From assembly GCF_027744825.2 (NCBI RefSeq), contig NC_071347.1, positions 16,355,001 through 16,419,000 on the forward strand: 64,000 nucleotides of DNA, read 5' to 3'. Positions 13,918 through 24,700 of this stretch are shown here, piece after piece. Each line of letters starts with the position of its first letter. Position 1 is the stretch's first letter. Both the position numbers and the translations under genes were made by a program. The notes beneath the pieces are model-generated. The model made no database searches. It saw only the letters and a list, made by a program, of their open reading frames with translations, and was not told where the DNA came from. Source of the DNA: Synchiropus splendidus (taxonomy: Eukaryota > Chordata > Actinopteri > Syngnathiformes > Callionymidae).

Positions 13918-14226
13918 CCTTAAAGGGCCGCGGTCGGTGCAGGCTTTTGTTCCAGCCAATGAAGAGCACACATTCTCACCAATCAGGTGTCTCAGCAGTC
14001 AGGTGCAATCCTCAGTTTGGTGGTTTGTTTTGAGCTGACACCTTATTGGTAAAGCTATATGTACATGCAGGGTTGGAAGAAAAACCCGGACTCACTGCCA
14101 CCCTTTTGTGGATCAGCTTGACACCCCATCGGGGGCAAGCTGATCCACAAAAGTAGAAAGTTGGATTAAAAAAAAAAGACTGCACAAACCTGGACCTGTG
14201 AGGACCAAATTGAAGACCGCTGGTTT
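13918..14226. mobile_element. hAT-like MITE with internal perfect hairpin
   Basis: The left part (aaagggccgcggtcggtgca, then ggcttttgttccagcc) and right part (cctggacctgtgaggacc, then aaattgaagaccgctgg) look like a dispersed fish MITE. Inside, 14103-14120 and 14136-14153 form a perfect 18-base inverted repeat with a 15-base loop. The family assignment is tentative. Confidence 0.5.
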
Positions 14227-15106
14227 AAGGCAATAGTGATGTTAGTATTTGGTCGAGTCATAAATGAGTTTCTTAACCAGGTTGAGAGTGAACTCCTGCC
14301 CCTAGTGGTGGGGTCTTGTCTAGAACAGGAAGTATGGCCTTTGTGAGACAGACTGCGCAGCGTCGGTACAAGTTGGTCCACTTGATGTATGGAGTCTCCA
14401 CTGGTGATCGGATCACAAGCCTGAGACTCAGAGTAGAACGGCTGCCTGTCTGTAGTGAGAAGAATTGAAGTGGCATTTGCACCGGATGTCTCCCTTATTG
14501 AGTGCTCTGGGCATGAATTAGGGCACCTAGAGGGGGTTATATATCTCAGCTGTCTGCGGAACACCTCTGTGTCCCCTGAGACGGGCTGGAGGAGTCTAGG
14601 AAAGATTACATTTCAACTCACAAACACAACCCAAACTCTGATACTGAATGCATCTTCATGACGGGAACCACAAAAGAATCCTCGTCCTCGTTCATACGGA
14701 ACGTAATGAATGGCGCAGAACCCGTAAAACGCATCCCTGAGCATAACAAAGGTACTTAAGACGTCATTAAATAAATGAAATGTATCTTGGCAAATAACTC
14801 CTCACTGGCAGGTTCTGACTAAAACATTCAGCGCTGCGAGGAAACTGAATCAACAGTAAACTGGAGGGCGGTTGCTGGTCTGACCTCAGGACGTGTTCAG
14901 GCTGTTAAGGTGTTGGGTAAAAAAAAAAAAAATCAATGTACTTGAGTAGTATAGCAAGTTGGATATGGAATCAATAAAATTGATTCCAAAATGAATTTAA
15001 TAATTTAGTGGCTAAAAATAGATCTTTCTGTTAAATAATGTATTTTTCATGGTTACAGCCCATATTGCTTGGTAGTCAGTGTGCAGTTGATGGATTGGTT
15101 GCATGT
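14227..15106. other. Intergenic, no gene seen
   Basis: Short overlapping frames only (14166-14661, both strands), none recognised. Confidence 0.45.
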
Positions 15107-16011
15107 GTTTAAAATAGTGCTGTCAGTCGAATAAAAAAAATGATGGAATTAATCGCATTAAAAAAAAAAAAATCATCGAATTAATCTCATTTTTATCTCA
15201 TTTTTTGCTAAACATCTCCTGATAAAGAATTTCAGTTCTAGGATATGAAAAAATTGTAGTGCATGACTAGTCAGTTGAATACAGTAAGAAGAAAGGATTT
15301 GCAATCCAATTTTTTTTTGGTGAACTGTGCTTCATAAATGAAATCTAAAAGTAAAGATGAAGCACATCCGCAAACCAGTTAGGCCAGGTGCATTATTCAA
15401 AAACAATATAGCAAGACAGTGAAATAAATAAAATAAAGCTGTCTTCAAAAATGTAAAACAAACAGCAATACAGTTAAATAAATAAAATAAAGCTGTCTTC
15501 AAAAATGTAAAGCAAACAGCAATACAGTTAAATAAATAAAATAAAGCTGTCTTCAAAAATGTAAAACAAACAGCAATACAGTTAAATAAATGAGATAAAG
15601 CTGTCTTCAAAAATGTAAAGCAAACAGCAATACAGTTAAATAAATAAGATAAAGCTGTCTTCAAAAATGTAAAACAAACAGCAATACAGTTAAATAAATA
15701 AGATAAAGCTGTCTTCAAAAATGTAAAACAAACAGCAATACAGTTAAATAAATAAGATAAAGCTGTCTTCAATGTAATACAAATACAGCGATTCAGTTAA
15801 ATAAATAAAATTCTGAAATAAAATACGGCTGTCTCAAATAGGCTCAATACAGCAATTCAAAAATGAATACTAGAAGTATAACACGCCTCTAAATGAGGCA
15901 AAATGAAGGACCTTTGATACTAATTAATTGCGTTACATTTTTTTACACGTTAAATTGCAACGTAATTAATTAATCGAATTAATGCGTTAAAATGACAGCA
16001 CTAGTGTAAAA
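15107..16011. mobile_element. hAT-like element carrying a tandem array
   Basis: The ends are TAGTGCTGTCA (15115) and TGACAGCACTA (to 16003), inverted and followed inward by ATTAAT-rich sequence. The 8-base flanks gtttaaaa (15107-15114) and gtgtaaaa (16004-16011) match at 7 of 8 positions, as expected of an old hAT target duplication. The interior holds a 54-bp tandem array and no transposase. Confidence 0.75.
15400..15800. repeat. 54-bp tandem repeat, about seven units
   Basis: The landmark gctgtcttc recurs at 15438, 15492, 15546, 15600, 15654, 15708 and 15762, exactly 54 bases apart. Units are nearly identical, alternating aaaac/aaagc and aaat/agat variants. Because 54 is a multiple of 3, the minus strand stays open for about 146 codons of an 18-residue repeat. 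This is a by-product of the period and is not called coding. Confidence 0.95.
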
Positions 16012-17173
16012 TGAATGTTTTTTATTTGAGAAAGGAGGACTGTCTCCATGGATTCTTCATGTCTTTTGAATGGAATCGTAGCCTCCACCATTTAAAATAT
16101 CTTCACATCAAGTCCATCGCGAAAAAATGAGAAAAAAATGAGAAAAAAATGAGGAAAAATTAGAAAAAAATGTACGTTTTTCATTGTGTACACGGATATA
16201 AAAATCTAATATTGTTGCCATTGTGCAGCACCTTTGAGGGGACAGTCACGTATCACTTGCAGTAGTTGGTTGCCTTTGCTTTCACGACATTTCTGGTCTT
16301 CTCAGGTCCATTTCTGGCCTCATGGAGATCAACTACCTAAAAACTGGAGGCTCCTCCCATCCGCAGCTCAGGCTGCTGTGTTACTTTCCATGTCACAAAT
16401 ATTATTATATTCATCCAGAATCCCGAGAAATACATCTTGTGCTGAGACAGCGTTTATGAACTCTACTGCCGTACTATCGTGGCCCCTCTCCAGCTTCACC
16501 TCTGCAATAAGGAGGGCTGTGAGAGTTGAAGCAATTGATTTAATTTGAGCGCGGAGGAGGGAATTGATCTGTGAATAATGTGCTCTGTTTCGTGTTGTAA
16601 AAATTCTGCTGCGGTGACCTGGATTTGTCTGCTTCACGGGGCAAGCAGACGGCCCTCTAATTCTCACTCCCTCAATGTAATTGTGAAATTCAGTGCGAAA
16701 CTATGAATGCATGGAGAACCAGGGTGATTTGAATGCTACGATGCACAATTATTACACCAGGGCGAGCTTTAATGACCATTTCTTTTAATTAAAAACCTAC
16801 TTTGTTACAATATGTACACCTCTTGACTATGATCAAAAATGCATCAGTACATTTCAAACTATATACATTGAATTATACACAAGTAAAAAAAAGCAAAGGG
16901 AAGAACATTGGTTGGAATGACAAGGTTCTCAGGTTGAGGAGCCTGAACCACGGAGGCACGTGATTGTGCATCAGCGCCCTCTTCAGTCGAAGGACAGGAG
17001 TGTCCAGTGTTGTTTGCAAAATGCCCACATCTAAACAAGACAGGTACCTTTGAGTCACACATGTCCGTCACTCACTTTTTCGTGATATTTATTGCGTGCG
17101 CTTAGTAAAAAAAAGGTAGAGGTTCAACACTTTGGATCACTTTGGAGGTGATCTGGTTTAGTGCGTTTCAATT
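16012..17173. other. Intergenic; unique block that could be conserved non-coding
   Basis: About 16230-16780 is complex, balanced, repeat-free sequence without a convincing ORF. A regulatory role is only a guess. Short A-rich runs lie at 16125-16170. Confidence 0.3.
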
Positions 17174-17726
17174 TGTGATGGGTAGACGAGGTTTCATGAC
17201 ACAGTATTGCAGGGTAGATGATGTTTCATAAAACACCGTCCAAATTTTCTGAGGCCACCAGATGGCACTGTCTGCTGCTCATTTTTGTAGATCATATTTT
17301 GGTGTATTGGAGAGTATTTCAGGAACTTTTGGGGGCATTTTTTAATCTCCCCTTTACAAACACTGAAGCGGAAAGGTTGCACTCTAGTGGAAGGAGGTCA
17401 ACACTCTGTATCTCTTAATTTGGATACTTTGTGATGGGTAGATGAGGTTTCATGACACAGTATTGAGGGGTAGATGAGGTTTCATAACAGTATTGAAGGG
17501 TAGATGAGGTTTCATGACACAGTATTGAAGGGTTGATGAGGTTTAATGAAACAGTGTCCTGATTCCCAGGGGCCACCAGATGGCACTGCCTGCTGAAAAA
17601 TGACTTATTCAATGAAAGCTCACATCATTTCTAAACCAAGGGCGCCATCTAGTGGCTCCGGAAACTGAGGACACTGCTTCATCATCCCAGCAATACTGTT
17701 TCATGATACCTCATCTAACCATCACT
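17174..17726. mobile_element. Palindromic MITE copy 3, nested or internally duplicated
   Basis: The left end gatgggtagatgaggtttca recurs in direct tandem (17174, about 17213, 17431, 17465, 17498, 17530, roughly 30-35 bases apart) before the usual arm and right end (cctcatctaaccatcac). A stretch at about 17309-17415 (ggagagtatttcaggaactt...gcggaaaggttgcactc) is not in ordinary copies but recurs at 47938-48045. Exact CTCF-core matches lie at 17255-17269 and 17573-17587 (plus) and 17641-17655 (minus). Confidence 0.85.
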
Positions 17727-18186
17727 TCTTTTCAGTGAATATTAAATTGACTTAGACGTGTGGTAAGGGGCCACTTTTTAGTCTGTGGCTTCGATTTGGA
17801 TCCTCCTGGATCTTGACTTAGACTTGCATTATGTCAGGCATATTCAAATTCATCACGTCTGTTGCTATTGATGAAAAGGTGCGGCCATCTATTACTCCCC
17901 ATTACGCACTGCAACTGTCAACAGAAACAGATGGTCAAAGGTTTGAATGAAATTTGTTTCTTTGGGTGGTAACAGTTCAGTCAGTCATTCCTGGCTTTAC
18001 CTTTGAAAAGACTGAGGTTAATAAAATGCCTGTATCCGTCCGTCTGTGGGTTTGACATCGCACGTTACATCTCTGTGCATCTAGAAGCTTTGCAAAATTT
18101 GCCATTCAACAGTCACTACCAGATTTAAACCTTGCTGGTGTTTAAACTCCTTCAAGTGATGCGCTCAGTGACGCCCAGCCAGTCTG
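17727..18186 (-). other. PAMR1 3' flank or 3' UTR
   Basis: This is the sequence just after the PAMR1 stop on the minus strand. I find no AATAAA (TTTATT as written) within it. The nearest is about 1.1 kb downstream at 17088-17093. The end of the transcript cannot be placed. Confidence 0.35.
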
Positions 18187-18732
18187 CTATTTCATGTAAC
18201 TTTCAATCCAGTCTTTGAATTCAGACGTACGTGTGAAGACCGTGTACAGGTCGGGATCACACTCCCCTTGATCGTAACCGAAGCTTACTAACCCGAGAAG
18301 CTTCCATAATCCTTTGCTCTCCCCGCTGGTGGAGCCGAAAGACTGCTTCAGGTTGTTCACCGCTGGGAGGATGAGGATTCCCCCCGTGTCAGAGGGGCAA
18401 ATGTTGGAGGGCCCGTAGTCGGGCTTCTGGCTGGCACACAGCATGTTTTCTGTCACGCTCACTGGCATGCCGTTCCGAGCATATTGCTGCTCACAGGGGA
18501 CCACGTCTGCGAGCTGAACAAGTCCAACTCTGGCTTTTTCATCTGCTCCTAGACTGGAGTCGGGCAGTGGGGACCAGCCTGTCACAAGGGCTTGTCCTTC
18601 ACCGAGGCTGTTGGAGAGGCAGAGCGGAGAGACCTTCTCCCCGATCTTTGCTTTGTCCAGCAACTTGATGACGGCAATGTCCGAGTCCAGGATGTGAGGA
18701 TCATAGTTTGGATGGACGATAAGAGAGGCCAC
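18187..18732 (-). CDS. pamr1: PAMR1 exon 13: C-terminal half of S1-like domain and stop
   Basis: 546 bases from tctgcag to TAG at 18189-18187. It encodes [20 protein letters not shown] (catalytic-position Asp), [21 protein letters not shown] and [10 protein letters not shown]. The nucleophile codon at 18387-18385 is ACG (Thr), not Ser. The preceding intron is 65 bases. Human PAMR1 ends in the equivalent DWIERNMK. Confidence 0.96.
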   Translation of the reverse strand: MASLIVHPNYDPHILDSDIAVIKLLDKAKIGEKVSPLCLSNSLGEGQALVTGWSPLPDSSLGADEKARVGLVQLADVVPCEQQYARNGMPVSVTENMLCASQKPDYGPSNICPSDTGGILILPAVNNLKQSFGSTSGESKGLWKLLGLVSFGYDQGECDPDLYTVFTRTSEFKDWIESYMK

Positions 18733-21700
18733 CTGCAGACCAGAGTTGCATCATATTTAAGATAAAGTACCTGATGCGTAGCATAAAAGCATCTTACCCT
18801 GAGATGCTGAAGACCTTTACGCTCACTCTGATCATCCCGGTAATACTTCCCAACCACCACCTTGATTTTGGCGACATCCAGAGGATACACTTTCCCCAGC
18901 TCCGTCACACAATGTGCGGCGACCACGACGCTCCTCTGGTTGACCAGTGCTCCGCTGCATACAAGCTGCCAGCCTTGATTTTGTTTGCCCGGTCCGTGTC
19001 CTCCGTCCTCCTTCAGGGAACCGGCCTGGCCGTCTGCCTTGGTCACTTTGCTCTTGGCTTCGTCTGTGGAGTGTCGGTAGATGGCTGCCAGCCAAGGCCA
19101 GTGGGCCTCCGCAGGCCTCTCCGGGTCAAAGGTGGGATGCTTCCCACATACTGCCAAAAGAAAAGTAGACAGGATGAGAAGACAATGATCAAGGGAGAGG
19201 GGGGCAAACAGGAAGAGAGGATGACAACTTCAAAAAGATAAAGACAGTTAGAGCCCAATGGAAGAGTACGAGACAGATCCTGGCTTTTCAGCTCCCTAAA
19301 ATGAAGCGTAGAGGGTCAAAACCTGTCGATGTGGAAGGCTGAAAATAGGAATAAGGAGATATCTGCCGGCGACGCACATGATCAGAAGAGGAGCTGGTCA
19401 ATTTTGGACTTATTAAAGAGCCTCAACTGAGAGGGCTAAGGTTACCAAGTCACCTGAGCTCGCCGTAGGGACGGGCTGATGAAGCTTCATGAAACAGTGT
19501 CCTCATTTTCAGTGCTCAGTAGATGGAGCTGTTGGTTTGAAAATGATGTGAGGTTTCATTGAAGCGGTTGCCAAATATTGTAGAACAGAGAATGCCATCA
19601 AGTGGGCACAGAAAGTGAGGACACTGTTTCATGAAGCCTCAGAAACCTGTCACTAGCTTGGAGGCTTGTTTTACTCAAAACGGAACCAGAGTCTTGAAAT
19701 TATTTAGATTTATTTTCACCTCTTGAGTGTGTTTTTCATTACAAACGCTTCCATTTCATCTTTTCAAAAACCTGCCATCGGAATACAGTGAAAAAATGAA
19801 GAAATAAAAAAGTCAGTTCTCACTCCAGCGTTTGTTTATCGAGTAACAGATGGTTGCAGAGCACTTTTATTAAAGCTGGAAGCAGCTCACAGGCTTCTCC
19901 AGGTTATTTACCCGACAAAGCGAAGCTCAGACTGCCTCTTTTTATAAACCGTGAAATGAAAGTAAATGGGTGGAATTTTACCACAGCAAGTGTGAAATCC
20001 AAAACACATCCACATGGGGAAACAGAGGCGCGGCTTGATTGTCTTTCGCTGCACTTTACATACTGTTTATGTCATCATCTGTTGCCACCTGATGTACTGG
20101 AGTTAAATTTAATTTCATCCCACAAACCGAGCCATTCGATGATCACAAACTGAAAATAAAAAAAGCAGCAATACGTCTGTGAATAGAGGACGTCACTTTG
20201 GCTGCACATGAAGAGCAAAATTCAAAAGTAGCTGATATTTTTTTCCATTATTGAAAAAAATAGGGGCAAAAAAAACAAGTTGCAAAGTACTAAATGTGGC
20301 TTGTGTCAGGTTATTCAAGCACTACTAACATTTCAACCACATTCTAGATTTAATGCTGCCAAAACTCCCATCCCTTCTACTGTATATCACTTGGTTTTAA
20401 TGTTCTGCTGGTGAGTGAAGTGAAGAGTTGTGTTCTGCTGCCCTCACCTGGTGAACAAGAGACATGGCGCCCACTCCACTTCCCAGTCTTCAAACATGTC
20501 CGACGAGAACTGCCATTGTGGTGGTAGAAAGGAGACGCGCACTCGTACTCTATGTGAGTGTAAAGTTGATGGAAACCCTGAGGCAGTTGGGGCAGGACCG
20601 TCGGGGGTTTAGTTGGACCGTCAGCCTGGACATGTCGGCCCAAACTGGACGAGTAGAACTTGTGTACAGGTGTCTTTCTGAGAGCAGAAGAGGAGGTTAG
20701 TGGCTCTGTTTGATAATATAGTTGTATTCCATCGCAGGTTCCATACCTGAATGGAGCCTGAGGCGGAAGAACCTTTTGTCGAACCAACTCGGACACTTTA
20801 GGTTCACGACACGCTGCGTACCAAACACAGAAGTCAAACACAGACTCACTGAAAATGCAATCCACTCATTCACATCTATTTTGTTCCGTACAGTACTCAG
20901 TTATAAAGCTTCCCTTCTGTAAGTTGTCGGTAAAGTTAGGGAAGTGCAGCTGAAGTGCAGCAGCAAGAAGCGTCTTTTTAAATAACATACCTAAATATGT
21001 TATTAAAATAAAGGAAATTAAAAAATAATGTTTTATCTTTTTAGAGAATTCTTCATTCAACACGAAACGGTTTCATTATTGGAACATACATTTATTCTTC
21101 ATTGATGTTCAAGGGACATATTCCAGTAACACTCCTGCCTCCTGTTTGTTACGGTGTGTCCCATCACTCTTCTGTCCGAGTGCAAGTAAAGTAGGAGCTG
21201 TTAAAATGGGGCACCTGCAGTGTGTTTTCTTACGTCACGTGTTATGGCCTGTTACGCGCCTTCCATCGTCAACACTCTCTCACGACAACACGCTACTGGT
21301 TGTCACCGCTGCATACCTCGGTGCAGGCTTCACAAAATTATCTGCTGCTTGAGTTTAAATACTGTATGATACAGTAAACCCTATGTTTTAGATCATTATC
21401 ACTGACGGCAATTCCATTGTAATAGTGACTCCTCTTATATTCATCCCGTATTATTTTCATTCATGAGACACTGATGGAAAAGTTTCTCACTGTGAAGCCT
21501 GAAAAAGTATAGTCCACTGTTTTTTTTTTTTTTGAGAATGTATGGTCTTATGTTTTTCACATTTTCATGACATGTATTTGTTGCCGGTTCCACCTGACAA
21601 AATCACATCTCTCCTGTTTGAAATGTACTGCATTGTCCCATACATTTTTTTCTATTTAACTACCGTAATTTCCAGACTATAAGCTGCTACTTTTTTCTTG

Positions 21701-24700
21701 CGGTCTAAACACTGTGGCTTATACAACGACGTGGATTTTTACAGACGAGAGAGTGTCATGCTGCCAAAAAACTGAGCCTTGTCGCATCAAATCGATGAAT
21801 TCACAGGCGTTTTATCTTCCCAAAATGTGCGGTTTCGCCACTTGTCCGCAGCTCCACCAACAGAGCCGATCTCCTGGACGACCGGAGACAAGAAGCAGCA
21901 GCTGAGACCGGCTGTGTTGTCGGAACTTGGGCCGTGCGAGCGTAAAACAAACACAACATGCATTTTGAGCTCTTTAATATGAATCAAAGATGTGACGAAT
22001 TCAGGATTCAAGTTCAGAGCATTGCTGAGTTTGTTTCATGAGTCAGTCTCGATACTAGATCCCCTTTTCAAAACTAGATTTGAAGTGATCCTCATGCATT
22101 TTTAAATCAGAACTTAAACCACAACCAGGCTTATAGACTGGTGCGACTTATGGATGAACAAGATCTATTTCACTCCTTAAATTTAGTGGGTGTAACTAAT
22201 ATTCCGCTGCGCTCTATAGTCCCGAATTTACGGTCATGACTTTTGAAACCCTGGATGGTCTGCAGTAGGGGGGGATGAAAATCGGTCAAGATCTGCTGTG
22301 GCAACCCCTGGAGGAAAATAATAAGCGCCTGAGCGAGTATGTAAATCGGCTAATATTATGACTGTTGCCAAGAATAAAAACGCAGCAATACCTCTGACGC
22401 ACAAGGGCTGCGTGCCGCTCCATGTGCCATCTGGCTGGCAGCTGCGCCTGGAATCACCACTGAGCGCGTACGAGTGATTACAGATGAACTGGACCGTCTC
22501 TGGCGTGACCCCTGTTAGCGTCTTGTGATAGCCGTGATAAAGTCTGGGGAGAGGCGGGCAGCTCCTTTCTGGTGGAGGAACACAGTTCAAGGTGTGGCTG
22601 ACTGGAGGAAAGACTGCTGTTTAATGTGGTTGTCTCATACCGTTGTAGCTCTCATTGACTTCCTTCTCCTTCTCCTTCTCCTTCCGCCCCCTCTCTTCAT
22701 CCAGTTCCATTTGCGTTTTCTTCTCCGTCGCTGCGCTTCCCTCACCTCCCGCTCGATACAGTGTGATGTTTATCGAGGTGAGGTGAATTTTCCGTTCCGT
22801 CCCTGGTGGTTTCAACCCCTTTTTTTCTGTCGTCACCCTGTTTGTCTCATCTATGACCGTGTTGTTTTCTAGCACCGGCGAAACCGGCCTCAGTTTGGTG
22901 TCATTCGGTCCCACTTCTTCTTTTTCTCTTTTCCCATTCACCTGCTCCTCTTTTCTTTCCTTCTCGCTCTGTCCTTTGTCGAGGGTTGTCTCTGTGATAT
23001 TTACCTTCCCGCCTTCTAATTTCGTTTTTGGCTCGGTTACTAGGTCATTTTCTGACTTTTCAACTGTATTCAAACTGCCGCCGGACCCTTTGCTATCGAC
23101 TTTATCTTCCCTGTCCAACCCTTCGTTTATTGTTTTTGTCTCTCCTTCATTCCTCTCCTCTGAAGCAGTTTTCTCTGGAGTTTTGCCAGTATATTTATCT
23201 TCATGGGCAACTGTTTTGTTCCATTGCTGTGTGTGGATATCCTTGTCTCTGCTGCTGTGCTCTTCATTCTCTTTGCCTTTGTCTTTGTAAATCTCTGTTT
23301 TGCTGTCTTTATCCTCATCAATCAGAGTGTTGTTTACTGTAGATAAAGAAGGAAAAACACATTGTGAGTGCATCTCTTCATCTTTGATGCCGACTCTATT
23401 ACCTTTTGTACAAACAGGAGGAGTCCCACTCCAAGTGTTGTTGGACAGACAGGTTCTCTGGGAACTTCCGCTGAGTTCATAGGGCTGGTAGCACAAGTAC
23501 TGGAGAGCAATTAGCACATCATTGGGCCCATAAACCAAAAAATGGTCGCCATGTGTCGGCTTGGGTGGCAGGGAGCAGAATCTTTCCAAGGGTACTGTAG
23601 ACAGAGGGAAAAGATGTTTGTTTCAAAAGTGGCTGAGTAGCCAAAATATAACACTATTGCTTACTCAAGCGCCCAACAGGTGGAGCTTATGTTATGTTCG
23701 TATTGGGAAGTTTGTTCGTAATAAAAAAGCAGTTGAATAAACATATTCAGAAAAAGGCTCTTCTTAGCTTTTGCTGTGAGCGAACACAATTCTTCTATTG
23801 ATTTGGTGGCATTCTGTGCTTGTCTTGCACTCCAAGAAAGAGCACCAGAGATCCGTTGCATGCTCTCAGGATGTTGATGTAGAAGTACAAAGGTCATTTG
23901 CACTGTGGTTTTGTGGAAAGGAAGGGACATCAGAGAAGTGAGGGTTGTGCAGGACATGTATGAGGACGGTGAGACAGTGAGCCGTGGGGATTAAAGGTGA
24001 GCCGTTCGGCTGTTTCTTGTTTGCAATTGTTATGGACTGTCAGACAGATGAGGTTAGGAAGGAGCCTCACTGAACCATGATGTTTGCTGATGATACAGCA
24101 ATCTCAATTGAGAGTAAAGATGAGCTGGAACAAAAGGTAGGTGTCGATACAGGGGTTGGACAAAATAATGGAAACACCTTAAAGCTTTTTTAGCTGAGCT
24201 GGAGAGAAGAGGAATGAAAGTGAACGCAAGACAGAATACATAAAGGCAGGTGAGTCGGTGAAGATAAAAACAGATGAGTTCAAGTAGTTGGGATCAGTCA
24301 TACTGAAAAATGGACTATGGTTAACTGAAGTGAAGAGGAGAGTGCAGGCGGGTTGGAACAGGTGGAAACGACTGCCTGGTGTGACCTATAAAGTGGAAGG
24401 AAAACTCTGTTGTGAGTCTATGCTGATGTATGGTTCAGAAACAGTAGCTCGGGCACAAAGACTTGACGCAGATTTAGAAGTGACAGTGTTGAAGGTTTTC
24501 ATTGGGAGCGACTCGGAAGATTAAAAACAGATTTGGAGTCAATGTCCGGGAGGCCAGACTAGGACGGGCTGGACATGTGGAGTGGAGAGACAAGGGATAT
24601 ATTGGACAAGGACTGTGTGAACTGGAATCACCAGGCAAAAGGAGAGTTGATGGATGTGATACAGGAGGATGTGACTAGGATAGGTGCGACTGAGGAGGAT

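Noticed and set aside
15332..15772. 146-codon minus-strand ORF of repeated 18-residue units
   Set aside because: It is the direct result of a 54-bp tandem array (54 is divisible by 3) inside a transposon. There is no start context, splice pattern or domain.
22569..22601. Alternative acceptor for PAMR1 exon 10 at 22601
   Set aside because: In frame, but it leaves a 39-base intron, below the usual minimum, and the 22568 junction matches human PAMR1.
23337..23589. Treating Sushi B and the linker as one uninterrupted exon
   Set aside because: The frame allows it, but the strong donor and acceptor and the phase-1 module boundary favour an intron. Kept as a finding on optional retention.
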